A stretch of DNA of 64,000 bases from NCBI GenBank assembly GCA_016710585.1, contig JADJVN010000003.1, forward strand, positions 186,001-250,000, in the 5' to 3' direction. Below, one piece after another: positions 54,178-63,378 of the stretch; position 1 is the stretch's first letter, and the number at the start of each line of letters is the position of its first letter. Source of the stretch: Saprospiraceae bacterium. Lineage in GTDB: Bacteria; Bacteroidota; Bacteroidia; Chitinophagales; Saprospiraceae. Below the pieces are notes generated by a model that saw nothing but the letters and a program-made list of their open reading frames with translations, was not told the DNA's origin and made no database searches. A program made the translations under genes and the position numbers.

Positions 54178-55350
54178 ATGAACGAAGCATATATAGTAGC
54201 TTATTCAAGATCTGCTTTTGCTAAGGCAAAAAAAGGTGGTTTTAGAAGTTTAAGATCAGATGACATGGCTATTCAAGTGATCCAAAACTTGATGAGACAA
54301 GTACCACAACTCAATGCCAATCAAATCGATGACCTCATCGTCGGATGTGCCAATCCTGAAGGGGAGCAAGGACTTCAAATCGGCAGACAAATCGCATTGA
54401 GAGCATTGGGTATGAGTACAGCTGGAATGACTGTAAATCGATATTGTGCCTCTGGAATTGAAACCATTGCTATTGCCACTGCAAAGATTAGAGCTGGAAT
54501 GGGATCTTGCTTTATCGCTGGTGGCGTAGAAAGTATGAGTATGATTCCAATGGAGGGTTATAAACTAGCCCTTAATTATACTGTAGCAGAACAACACCCA
54601 AATTATGTCATCGGAATGGGTTTAACGGCAGAAGCAGTATCCAAGAAATATAATATTAATCGAGAGGATCAAGATCAATTTTCCATGCGTTCTCATCAAC
54701 TCGCTGCATTGGCTCAAGATCAAGGAAAATTTGCAAAAGAAATTGGTAATGTCTCAGTAATTGATGTTACAGTCTCCAATGATAAACGTGTAGAAAAAAC
54801 AACCGTCATCAATTCTGATGAGGGAATACGACGCGACACCACTGTAGAGGCATTACTTGGACTTAAACCAGCGTTTGCAAATAAAGGCTCAGTCACAGCT
54901 GGAAATTCATCTCAAACTACTGATGGAGCTGGCTTTGTCATTGTTATGAGTGAGTCAATGGTCAAGACTTTGGGTATAGAACCATTGGGCAGATTGGTGT
55001 CAAGTTCGGTAGTTGGCGTTGATCCATTATATATGGGAATAGGTCCCTGTGCAGCCATACCAAAAGCATTGGAACAAGCTAATCTTAAACTGAACGACAT
55101 ATCACTCATAGAATTGAATGAGGCATTTGCCGCCCAATCTCTTGCAGTAATAAGAGAAACTGGCCTTGATCCAAATATAGTCAATGTAAATGGAGGCGCT
55201 ATAGCTCTCGGTCATCCTTTGGGTTGCAGTGGGGCAAGACTCAGCATGACATTATTGCGTGAACTTAAGGAGCGCAAACAAAAATATGGTATAGCCACAG
55301 CTTGTATAGGTGGTGGTCAGGGTATTGCGGCAGTTATTGAGGCGTTTTAG
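54178..55350 (+). CDS. Acetyl-CoA acyltransferase (thiolase)
   Basis: The Met at 54178 (MNEAYIVAYSRSAFAKAKKG) is preferred over the one at 54154. The 390-aa thiolase has the nucleophile Cys90 in NRYCASGIE, the His346 of ALGHPLGCSGAR and the second Cys376 in ATACIGGGQG, the complete thiolase set. Family members cleave 3-ketoacyl-CoA in beta-oxidation or make acetoacetyl-CoA. FadA-like features (FAKAKKGGFRSLRSDD) favour the degradative type. No fadB-type partner is adjacent. Confidence 0.92.
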   Translation: MNEAYIVAYSRSAFAKAKKGGFRSLRSDDMAIQVIQNLMRQVPQLNANQIDDLIVGCANPEGEQGLQIGRQIALRALGMSTAGMTVNRYCASGIETIAIATAKIRAGMGSCFIAGGVESMSMIPMEGYKLALNYTVAEQHPNYVIGMGLTAEAVSKKYNINREDQDQFSMRSHQLAALAQDQGKFAKEIGNVSVIDVTVSNDKRVEKTTVINSDEGIRRDTTVEALLGLKPAFANKGSVTAGNSSQTTDGAGFVIVMSESMVKTLGIEPLGRLVSSSVVGVDPLYMGIGPCAAIPKALEQANLKLNDISLIELNEAFAAQSLAVIRETGLDPNIVNVNGGAIALGHPLGCSGARLSMTLLRELKERKQKYGIATACIGGGQGIAAVIEAF

Positions 55351-55364
55351 TACCTAGTGGAAAG

Positions 55365-56498
55365 TTAGTTGAGTAAATTTTCGTTTGCTTGGGCTAATGT
55401 TTCATCATTTTTTGCAAAACAAAATCGAATTATTTTTGGATCATAACTATCGTGATAAAAAGCAGAAATAGGAATGGCTGCAACCTTCTTTTCCAGTACC
55501 ATTTTTTTACAAAAATCTTCATCGTCAAGACATTCCTGATGTTGCGCTAATACAAAATATGAGCCTTCACATTTTAAAGGTTTGAACTTTGTTTTGACCA
55601 ATCCACTTAAAAAATAATTTCTCTTTTGTTCGTAAAAACTGGAGAGTTCATTTATAAAATTTGGATTGGATTCCATAAATTTTGCTGAAGCGTATTGGCC
55701 AGGTGTATTGACTGAAAAAACTGTAAATTGATGAAGTTTTCTCAGTTCAGTGGAGAGCATTTCTGGAGCTACTGTGTAGGCTATTTTCCATCCAGTAGTA
55801 TGAAATGTTTTACCAAATGAAAAACATACATAACTATTACTCCAGAACTCAGGAATCTCTAATGCACTAATATGTGTATGCTCATCATAAACCATAGCAT
55901 CATAGACTTCATCAAAGATGAATAAAATGTCTTTGTCTTTAGTGATATCGTATAGTGTTTGATAATCATTTTTTGTCCAGATTCTTCCAGTAGGGTTATG
56001 TGGATTATTGATGATCATCAATTTAATATCATGATTTTTAAGCGCATTTTTTATTCCTTCCCAAGGAATATCAAATAATGGTTCATCCATCCTCACATAA
56101 ATAGGGATTCCACTATTCACCAATACAGATGGACCATAGCTATCATATGCTGGTTCTAGAATTAAAGTCTTATCACCTGGAGATATCAAAGCTGAGATGA
56201 TACTATAAATAGCTTGAGTGGCACCAGTGGTTATAGTGATTTCTTTTTCGGGGTCAATGATTTTATTATAACGATGTAAAAGCCTTTTTGAAATTTGTTG
56301 TCTGAGTGGCAAATATCCAGGCATTGGAGCATATTGGTTCATTCCATTCTTAAGACCTTCATAAAAGTACTCAATTAATTCTAGTGGAGGATTGAAATTT
56401 GGGAATCCTTGAGCAAGATTAATCGCTTGATGTTCGTTTGCCAATGCAGTCATTCGAGCAAACACACTTTGACCTATATGGGATAGTTTACTTTTCAC
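55365..56498 (-). CDS. Class I/II pyridoxal-phosphate aminotransferase, methionine aminotransferase-like
   Basis: This 377-aa fold-type I aminotransferase contains INLAQGFPNFNPP, NQYAPMPGYLPLRQQIS, TTGATQAIYSIISAL, NNPHNPTGRIW, DEVYDAMVYD and the PLP lysine in SFGKTFHTTGWKIAY. The subgroup pattern resembles YbdL-like methionine/aromatic aminotransferases (also kynurenine aminotransferase relatives). It is downstream of the pterin dehydratase and M42 peptidase genes (45-base gap) and convergent with thiolase. Exact substrate is not decided by sequence. Confidence 0.9.
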   Translation of the reverse strand: MKSKLSHIGQSVFARMTALANEHQAINLAQGFPNFNPPLELIEYFYEGLKNGMNQYAPMPGYLPLRQQISKRLLHRYNKIIDPEKEITITTGATQAIYSIISALISPGDKTLILEPAYDSYGPSVLVNSGIPIYVRMDEPLFDIPWEGIKNALKNHDIKLMIINNPHNPTGRIWTKNDYQTLYDITKDKDILFIFDEVYDAMVYDEHTHISALEIPEFWSNSYVCFSFGKTFHTTGWKIAYTVAPEMLSTELRKLHQFTVFSVNTPGQYASAKFMESNPNFINELSSFYEQKRNYFLSGLVKTKFKPLKCEGSYFVLAQHQECLDDEDFCKKMVLEKKVAAIPISAFYHDSYDPKIIRFCFAKNDETLAQANENLLN

Positions 56499-56543
56499 TT
56501 ATTTTTACTTTAGCCTTAAGAGAATATCTACACATTAATAATT

Positions 56544-56792
56544 CTATTTTACATTATACTTTTTGACAATGGATTCAATTTTCTTTGCCAATTCATGATC
56601 TTTTTCTGTAATGATATTTCCAGAGGAATGCGTATTGAGACTGATTTCTACTATATCCCATACATTGGTCCATGATGGATGATGATCTAATTTTTCTGAG
56701 ACTAAAGCGACTTCTGTCATGAAAGCAAATGCTTCTCTGAAGTTCTTAAATTGGAATTTTGCAAACAAACAATTATCTTTTATTTCAAACAT
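56544..56792 (-). CDS. Pterin-4-alpha-carbinolamine dehydratase
   Basis: This 82-aa protein contains the family core FKNFREAFAFMTEVALVSEK, then KLDHHPSWTNVWDIVEISLN with the HHP active-site motif, and ITEKDHELAKKIE. It dehydrates 4a-hydroxytetrahydrobiopterin during pterin-dependent hydroxylation. It is slightly shorter than usual at the N-terminus. It lies 6 bases after the M42 peptidase gene. No phenylalanine hydroxylase is in the window. Confidence 0.9.
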   Translation of the reverse strand: MFEIKDNCLFAKFQFKNFREAFAFMTEVALVSEKLDHHPSWTNVWDIVEISLNTHSSGNIITEKDHELAKKIESIVKKYNVK

Positions 56793-56798
56793 GCTTTA

Positions 56799-57833
56799 TT
56801 ATTTATAATTCAAATTGAAAAGTTTAATATTATCGATTGCTTTTTCTAAAATATTTATCGCCGCAATACAGTCCTCTTCATGAACCATTTCTATTACTTG
56901 ATGTATGTTGCGCGTAGGAATGGATATCGCTCCAGATATCGCTCCATGTCCTGCCAACTGCACGGAAGCAGTGTCTGTTCCTCCTCCAGTGAGGATTTCA
57001 GCTTGCCATTTAATATCTTTAGCACAATCTTTTAAAAATTTTATCATCCTTAAATCAGGCATCACACTAGAGTCAAATATTTTAATTGCAACACCGTGTC
57101 CGAGTTTTGTAATATTTTCATGGGCTTGAGCACCAGGTACATCAAAAGCAATCGTGGTATCTACATTAATAGCATAATCAGCACCAATGCTAAAAGCTGC
57201 CGTTTTAGCGCCTCGAAGACCAAGTTCTTCTTGAACTGTAAAAGCAAAATACAGATCTAGATCACTGGACTTCACTTTTTTTATAAGCTCAATAAGGATG
57301 TAAACAGAAATGCGATTGTCTAAAGATTTTGCATTGATACATTTTCCCATTTGTATTAAATCGCGATCTCGTGTGATTGGATCACCAATGGAAATTTGCT
57401 CTAAAACTTCTTCTTTACTCAATCCTGTATCGATAAAAAAATCCTTCAGCTGAGTTGCTTTATTCCTTTCGTCCTGACTCATGATATGAATCGGTTTAGA
57501 ACCCATTACCCCAATGATATCTTTTTTTCCATGGATAATAACACGTTGGGCAGAAAGTGTTTTCGGGTCGAACCCTCCAAGAGGAATAAACCTTATAAAA
57601 CCTTCATCGTCAATATGTTGAACCATGAATCCAATCTCATCCATATGCGCAGTGAACAATAATTTTTGCCTAGAATTTCCCTTTTTTATAGCAATGATAT
57701 TTCCTAAGGGATCTACTTTTAGTTCATCGACATCATTAGAGATTTCACTGATGATCAATGATCTAATGGCTTCTTCAAAGCCAGACACTCCAGGAGTATT
57801 GCATATTTTGCGCAATAATTCAATATTTAGCAT
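56799..57833 (-). CDS. M42-family metallo-aminopeptidase
   Basis: This 344-aa peptidase has the M42 metal-site segments TAHMDEIGFMV, SLDNRISVYIL (bridging Asp), FTVQEELGLRGA (catalytic Glu pair), INVDTT and ISIPTRNIHQ. M42 enzymes are dinuclear aminopeptidases that assemble into tetrahedral complexes and process peptides in the cytoplasm. No signal peptide. It heads a leftward operon with the pterin dehydratase and probably the aminotransferase. Confidence 0.93.
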   Translation of the reverse strand: MLNIELLRKICNTPGVSGFEEAIRSLIISEISNDVDELKVDPLGNIIAIKKGNSRQKLLFTAHMDEIGFMVQHIDDEGFIRFIPLGGFDPKTLSAQRVIIHGKKDIIGVMGSKPIHIMSQDERNKATQLKDFFIDTGLSKEEVLEQISIGDPITRDRDLIQMGKCINAKSLDNRISVYILIELIKKVKSSDLDLYFAFTVQEELGLRGAKTAAFSIGADYAINVDTTIAFDVPGAQAHENITKLGHGVAIKIFDSSVMPDLRMIKFLKDCAKDIKWQAEILTGGGTDTASVQLAGHGAISGAISIPTRNIHQVIEMVHEEDCIAAINILEKAIDNIKLFNLNYK

Positions 57834-58051
57834 AATCTTACAGTTTTGATTTAATTGGCTATGCTTGCCATTTATTAGCTTGTAAAATTAATAGGATTTT
57901 TCAAACTCGATGGATAAGATTTATTATGCAAAATAATTGATAGTAATAGCTGTTATGGCCCAGATAAAAATAATATTAAGCATTTAAATCAAAAGTCAAA
58001 TAAGATTCTAGCTTATTTTTATAAAATCATGCTATGAGTCTAAAGTTTTCA

Positions 58052-58059
58052 TAGGTTTG
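58052..58059 (+). promoter_or_regulatory. Putative -7 promoter element of flippase gene
   Basis: TAGGTTTG matches TAnnTTTG exactly and is 20 bases upstream of the TTG start at 58079, implying a very short leader. No clear -33 TTTG at the usual distance was found. Confidence 0.35.
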
Positions 58060-58078
58060 TGGAAATTTTTGTACAAAA

Positions 58079-59569
58079 TTGTCAATACTTAAATCTCTAG
58101 CAAAAGAAACAGCTATTTATGGATTGAGCTATTCTTTAGTTCGTGTATTGAATTTTGTTTTGCTCACCCCTTTTTTAGCAATTCTTTTCAAAGGAGAAAA
58201 AGGATTTTTAGCAATTCATGCAGACGTATATCTTTATATTGCCTTAGGAATCGCATTCCTTACTTGGAGGATGGAAACGGCTTATTTTCGTTTTATAAAA
58301 GAGGAAACACATCAAAAGACTATTTTTATTCATGCTTCGCAATTGGTATGGATCTCTTGTTTCATTTTTCTAATACTCGTTTATTTTTTAAATGAAAAAA
58401 TTAATGACATTTTACTCTTTCCCAATCTCAAATCGCATATTTTAGTTGCTGCATGGATCATTGTGTTTGATGTAATATGTTCTTTACCGTTTGCAAAAAT
58501 GAGGTATGAAGGGAAAGCCAAGAAATATGCATTGTTAAAAGTTTCAAGTGTGATATTGAATTTGGTTTTTGTGTTTTTATTATTATATTTTTTACCTAAA
58601 TATGATATTAAATATGAAGCAGTTAAAGCAAGTGGAAGTTCAGTATTATATGCAGTGTTGGTTGCAAATTTAGCTGCAAGTTTTTTTTCATTTATTATGC
58701 TATTTAATGAATGGAAATCAATCTTTTCATTATCAAATAAATGGAAAGGTTTTTCAAAAATTTTACAATATACTATTCCACTAATTGTCGTGACGGCAGC
58801 CTATACCTTGAATCAATTTGGAAGTACCTCTTTTTTAAAATATTTATTACCTGGAACAGCGGCGGAGAATTTTTTACACTCTGCTGACTTCAATGCGGCA
58901 TTTAGATTAGCTGTGATTATGAGTATTTTTGTAACGGCTTTCAATTATGCTGTTGAACCATTTTTTTTTCGCTATCAAAAGGAAGCTGATGCAAAACATA
59001 AGTATGCACAGATTTCAGTCTATTTCACTATTGCTTGCTGTATTATTCTCATGGGAACTAGTTTGTTTTCAGAATTTGCTGCCCTGATGTTTCCAAAAAA
59101 TTATCGAGGCTCGATGCATTTGTTGACCTTATTACTTTTATCCAATTATTTTATTGGTCTTTCTTCAAATTTTTCTACTTGGTATAAACTTACTGACCGC
59201 ACTTGGGCTTCTGCATGGATTTCAATCTTTTCACTTTTGCTTACTTTTATATTGAGCATGATATTAATCCCGCGATATGGAGTTGATGCAAGTGCATGGA
59301 TTTTATTAATCAGTAATATCTTTATTGCAGTGGCATCTTATATTCAAGGAAAAAAACATTATCCAATAGATTATCCATTAAGCAGAATTATATTATATTT
59401 ATTAATAGCACTTACCATAGTTTATTTTCTTCCTCGAATTTATGATTATCTCAGTTTCAATGTGTTGATGAAATCATCGATTAATATGCTCATCATTATC
59501 TTTTTTGGGTACAGTTGTTTCAAATATGAGGAAACTAAGTGGATTGCACAATATTCAAATAAATTTTAA
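58079..59569 (+). CDS. Polysaccharide flippase-family membrane protein
   Basis: This 496-aa protein with about 12-14 hydrophobic segments has the N-terminal LKSLAKETAIYGLSYSLVRV signature of Bacteroidota oligosaccharide/lipid-II flippases (MVF/MATE superfamily, Wzx-like). The start is a TTG: no ATG fits and the typical KETAIYGLS segment follows immediately. Members move undecaprenyl-linked sugars across the inner membrane. No glycosyltransferases are nearby, so the substrate is unknown; it is directly followed by pckA on the same strand. Confidence 0.85.
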   Translation: MSILKSLAKETAIYGLSYSLVRVLNFVLLTPFLAILFKGEKGFLAIHADVYLYIALGIAFLTWRMETAYFRFIKEETHQKTIFIHASQLVWISCFIFLILVYFLNEKINDILLFPNLKSHILVAAWIIVFDVICSLPFAKMRYEGKAKKYALLKVSSVILNLVFVFLLLYFLPKYDIKYEAVKASGSSVLYAVLVANLAASFFSFIMLFNEWKSIFSLSNKWKGFSKILQYTIPLIVVTAAYTLNQFGSTSFLKYLLPGTAAENFLHSADFNAAFRLAVIMSIFVTAFNYAVEPFFFRYQKEADAKHKYAQISVYFTIACCIILMGTSLFSEFAALMFPKNYRGSMHLLTLLLLSNYFIGLSSNFSTWYKLTDRTWASAWISIFSLLLTFILSMILIPRYGVDASAWILLISNIFIAVASYIQGKKHYPIDYPLSRIILYLLIALTIVYFLPRIYDYLSFNVLMKSSINMLIIIFFGYSCFKYEETKWIAQYSNKF

Positions 59570-59610
59570 TATTTATATCTCGTTTTATTACCAAATTCAG
59601 ACAACTCACC

Positions 59611-59618
59611 TAACTTTG
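59611..59618 (+). promoter_or_regulatory. Putative -7 promoter element of pckA
   Basis: TAACTTTG matches TAnnTTTG exactly and lies 25 bases before the pckA ATG. It sits in the 73-base gap after the flippase gene, giving pckA its own start point. Confidence 0.4.
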
Positions 59619-59642
59619 CATTAGAATCAAAACTATATACCG

Positions 59643-61247
59643 ATGGCAATTATTGGAAAAATTTCACAGCACTCGGATTTAAACCTATTTGGTATAAAAG
59701 ATTATACCAATGCATTTTGTAATCTTTCTCCAGATGAACTGGTAAAAGCTAGTCTGGATCGAAATATGGCTACGCTCAGTGATACTGATGCGCTTTGTAT
59801 CAATACTGGTAAATTCACCGGTAGAAGCCCTGATGACAAATTTACAGTTGACAATTCAATAACTCACGATACAGTTGATTGGAATAAGTTTAATCAAGCT
59901 TTCTCGACAGAAAAATTTGATGCACTGTGGAAACGTGTCTGCCACTATTTTGAAGGAAAGGAAGTTTTTATTCAAGATAATTTTGCTTGTGCTGACACAA
60001 GGTATAGAATAAGTGTTCGTATTTTTGCTGAGTATCCGTGGAGTGCTCAATTTGCAGGTAACATGTTCATCCGTCCTTCTTCTGAAGAGTTGGAAAACTT
60101 TAGTCCAGATTGGTGTATTTATTGTGCACCAGGATTTTTGGCAGACCCATTAAGAGACGGTACTCGACAATCTAATTTTTCAATTATTGATTTCGCCTCA
60201 AAACGAATTTTGATAGGAGGAAGTGGATATACAGGGGAAATAAAAAAAGGAATTTTTACGATCCTTAATTATATCCTTCCACAAGACAAGGGCGTATTAT
60301 CCATGCATTGTTCAGCAAATATTGGTGCTGAAGGAGACACTACAATATTTTTTGGTCTTTCTGGGACTGGTAAAACAACTCTATCCGCTGATCCAAATAG
60401 AGGATTGATAGGAGATGATGAACATGGTTGGTCAGATACTGGTGTTTTCAATTTTGAAGGAGGATGTTATGCAAAAACAATAGATCTCACTGAAGAAAAG
60501 GAGCCAGATATTTTTCACGCTATCAAAAATGAGGCAATACTTGAAAATATCGTTTTTTTTGATGGGACAAACAAGCCAGATTTTTCAAATGCAAGCATTA
60601 CTGAAAATACAAGAGTTTCTTATCCACTAAAGCATATTAGAAATGCTGTGATTCCATCAACAGGTGGTCATCCAAAGAATATATTCTTTCTCACTTGTGA
60701 TGCTTATGGAATATTGCCGCCAATCTCCAAATTGACAACTGGTCAAGCGATGTATCATTTCATTTCAGGTTATACAGCAAAAGTTGCAGGAACAGAAGCT
60801 GGAATTACAGAACCCAAGGCAACTTTTTCTGCTTGCTTTGGAGCGCCATTTTTACCGCTGCATCCTACGAAATATGCAGAAATGTTGGGGAAAAAAATAG
60901 ATACTTATAAACCAAATATTTGGTTGATAAATACTGGATGGTCTGGTGGTGCTTATGGTACAGGAAAAAGAATGAAACTAGCCTATACTAGATCAATGAT
61001 TACTGCTGCTTTAACTGGAAAGTTGAATACTGGTGAATTTACTCAAGATCCAATTTTTGGATTATTTTGTCCTACATCATGCCAAGATGTTCCTTCCGAA
61101 TTATTGAATCCTAGAAATACATGGGCAGATAAAGCAGATTATGATATGAAAGCATTAAAACTTGCTGCGCTTTTTAATAAAAATTTTGAGAAATATAAAG
61201 ATAAAGCATCTGCAGAAATTCTTAATGCGAGTCCAAAAACTGCATAG
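59643..61247 (+). CDS. pckA: Phosphoenolpyruvate carboxykinase (ATP)
   Basis: This 534-aa enzyme has the PEPCK-ATP signatures: TGKFTGRSPDDKF, the P-loop GLSGTGKTTLSAD (from residue 238), GDDEHGWSD, NTRVSYPLKHI and TGWSGGAYGTGKRM. It converts oxaloacetate and ATP to PEP and CO2 in gluconeogenesis. Length is typical and the gene is intact. Confidence 0.97.
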   Translation: MAIIGKISQHSDLNLFGIKDYTNAFCNLSPDELVKASLDRNMATLSDTDALCINTGKFTGRSPDDKFTVDNSITHDTVDWNKFNQAFSTEKFDALWKRVCHYFEGKEVFIQDNFACADTRYRISVRIFAEYPWSAQFAGNMFIRPSSEELENFSPDWCIYCAPGFLADPLRDGTRQSNFSIIDFASKRILIGGSGYTGEIKKGIFTILNYILPQDKGVLSMHCSANIGAEGDTTIFFGLSGTGKTTLSADPNRGLIGDDEHGWSDTGVFNFEGGCYAKTIDLTEEKEPDIFHAIKNEAILENIVFFDGTNKPDFSNASITENTRVSYPLKHIRNAVIPSTGGHPKNIFFLTCDAYGILPPISKLTTGQAMYHFISGYTAKVAGTEAGITEPKATFSACFGAPFLPLHPTKYAEMLGKKIDTYKPNIWLINTGWSGGAYGTGKRMKLAYTRSMITAALTGKLNTGEFTQDPIFGLFCPTSCQDVPSELLNPRNTWADKADYDMKALKLAALFNKNFEKYKDKASAEILNASPKTA

Positions 61248-61301
61248 TTTAATTATTGTTTTAAATTAAGCTGCACAATTAAAATAATTAGTCTTTCAGA
61301 A

Positions 61302-61922
61302 ATGAAAAAATCTCTTTTTATTGCCTTTGAAGGTATTGATGGCAGCGGCAAAAGCACACAATCTAAGCTATTGACTGAAAGATTTGAAAATTTGAATCAT
61401 GAAGTTCACCACACTTTTGAGCCAACAAATAACGAAATTGGTGCCATTATACGTCAAATAATCAGGGGGGAAAAATCAGCTCATCAAACGACTATAGCAG
61501 GACTTTTTGTAGCTGATAGATTAGATCACTTGCTTCACGATGACTATGGCATGATTCAATATTTGCTCAAAGGAACCCATGTTATTTCTGACCGATATTA
61601 TCTTTCATCCTATGCATATCATGCTGTTTTTATGGATATGGACTGGGTGATACAAGCAAATGGGATGAGTGCAAAGCTAAAAAGACCAGACATCAATATT
61701 TTTATAGACATCAATCCAGAAACAGCCTTAGAAAGAATCCAGAAATCCAGATCTCAAATGGATATTTATGAGTCATTAAATCATTTGAATAAAGTCAGAG
61801 AAAATTATTTTATTGCCTTTGATAAAGTACGACATCAAGAGAATATTTGGATAGTGGATGGCGATCAAAGTCAAGATTCGCTTTCTGATATGATTTGGAA
61901 TAAAATTTCAACAATGTTATAA
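61302..61922 (+). CDS. tmk: Thymidylate kinase
   Basis: This 206-aa kinase has the P-loop FEGIDGSGKSTQSKLL, the dTMP-binding ISDRYYLSSYAY segment with the DR pair, FEPTNNEIGAIIRQII, and the lid region ERIQKSRSQMDIYE. It makes dTDP from dTMP. It follows pckA after a 54-base gap and may share its transcript. Confidence 0.96.
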   Translation: MKKSLFIAFEGIDGSGKSTQSKLLTERFENLNHEVHHTFEPTNNEIGAIIRQIIRGEKSAHQTTIAGLFVADRLDHLLHDDYGMIQYLLKGTHVISDRYYLSSYAYHAVFMDMDWVIQANGMSAKLKRPDINIFIDINPETALERIQKSRSQMDIYESLNHLNKVRENYFIAFDKVRHQENIWIVDGDQSQDSLSDMIWNKISTML

Positions 61923-62062
61923 TTTCCTGTTCAAGCAAGTTGATAATTTCATTTACAAAAATCGAGAGAACTCACCAAAACTTATCATTTTTACATAAAA
62001 TTTAGTTAAAATTCTATTACTTCTATTGAACTTGTTTTAACTTTACTCAAATAACAAATTCA

Positions 62063-62593
62063 ATGACATTTCATGCTAGGTTAAAATTTGTATTTATATT
62101 GAATCTAATTCTATTATTGGGATCTTGTATAAAAGATCCAGAGACTGGAAATCAATTTGGTAAAAAAGCACAATTTATACCGTTTGAAGAACTGGATAAA
62201 ATAGAACAAAGAGCCCCACAAGAATTTGTCAATACTGGTAAAATAGCATATTACTCTCCATACCTCTTTATGGTAGATGATATGATTGGTATCCATATCA
62301 TCGATCTCAGTGATACAGTAGATGTAAGACGAATATCTTTTATAGCCATTCCAGGAGTGAGCGATATTTCATTGAAGAATAATATCCTATATGCCAATAA
62401 TGGACCACATCTTGTTTTGTTTGATATCAGTGATATTCATCATGTTTTTATTATTGATAAAATTAAAAGTGTTTTTGAAGTAAACGCAAAATATCCTCCA
62501 CCAAATACTTGGTTCGAATGTATCAATGAATCAAATATATGGATAACTGGATGGACTGATGCATGGTTAGTAAATCCAAAATGTAAATCATAA
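62063..62593 (+). CDS. LVIVD-repeat-type lipoprotein
   Basis: This 176-aa protein has a lipobox (LILLLGSCIKDPETGNQFG). The mature part has LVIVD-like strand repeats (YLFMVDDMIGIHIIDLSDTV; NILYANNGPHLVLFDISDIH) found in Bacteroidota lipoproteins with beta-propeller character. It is 10 bases upstream of a second such gene, with which it likely forms an operon. Ligand unknown. Confidence 0.8.
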   Translation: MTFHARLKFVFILNLILLLGSCIKDPETGNQFGKKAQFIPFEELDKIEQRAPQEFVNTGKIAYYSPYLFMVDDMIGIHIIDLSDTVDVRRISFIAIPGVSDISLKNNILYANNGPHLVLFDISDIHHVFIIDKIKSVFEVNAKYPPPNTWFECINESNIWITGWTDAWLVNPKCKS

Positions 62594-62603
62594 TATTCCC
62601 TAT

Positions 62604-63338
62604 ATGAAAATTAAATTATTTTATTTTATTTGTTTGATAACTGTGATGTCTTGTGGTTTGGAAGATGGAAATATAAATTTAAGTGAAGACAATGGTAATG
62701 GTAAAGCATCGACCAACGGCTCTACAAGCAGATTCACAATTAAGGATAATTATCTTTACACTATCGAAAGCAATAAGCTGAAAGTATTCGACATTAGCAT
62801 TTCTTCAAAACCTAATTTGATCAATGACTTATATATTGGAAATAACATAGAGACCATTTTCTCATATCGCGATCAATTATATATTGGTGCTTCCACCGGA
62901 ATTTATATCATTAATATTAAAAACCCAAAGTATGTTTATCTTGAAAGTTATATTGAACATTGGGTGGCACGAGATCCTGTAGTGGTAAAAGATGATATAA
63001 TATATTCTACCACAAGAAACTCTTGGAGCGGTCAATTAAACATTTATCAGAAGCAAAATAACAGTTTTGTTAATCTAAGTAGTTTTAGGATGACTCAACC
63101 ATATGGTTTGGGAATTTCAGACCATTATCTATATATCTGTGATATAAATGATGGATTAATTCTCTTTGATGTAAAAAATCCAAGACAAATAGTAAAACTC
63201 AAGTCTTTTAATGATGTGCAGTCGCCACAAGATGTGATTGTTCTTGATAAATTAATTATAGTTTCTACCGCGAATCAGTTCTTTTTATTTGATAGTTCAG
63301 ATCCTATCAATTTAAAATTAATTCAACAAATAAAATAA
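62604..63338 (+). CDS. LVIVD-repeat-type lipoprotein
   Basis: This 244-aa protein has a lipobox (FICLITVMSCGLED) and a Gly/Asn/Ser spacer, then at least four LVIVD-like blades: NYLYTIESNKLKVFDISISS, QLYIGASTGIYIINIKNPKY, HYLYICDINDGLILFDVKNP and LIIVSTANQFFLFDSSDP. It belongs with the preceding lipoprotein gene and precedes the truncated barrel gene, suggesting an outer-membrane complex. Confidence 0.82.
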   Translation: MKIKLFYFICLITVMSCGLEDGNINLSEDNGNGKASTNGSTSRFTIKDNYLYTIESNKLKVFDISISSKPNLINDLYIGNNIETIFSYRDQLYIGASTGIYIINIKNPKYVYLESYIEHWVARDPVVVKDDIIYSTTRNSWSGQLNIYQKQNNSFVNLSSFRMTQPYGLGISDHYLYICDINDGLILFDVKNPRQIVKLKSFNDVQSPQDVIVLDKLIIVSTANQFFLFDSSDPINLKLIQQIK

Positions 63339-63378
63339 AAGCGATTCTCAATTATCTGATCATTGATTTGAATTATTG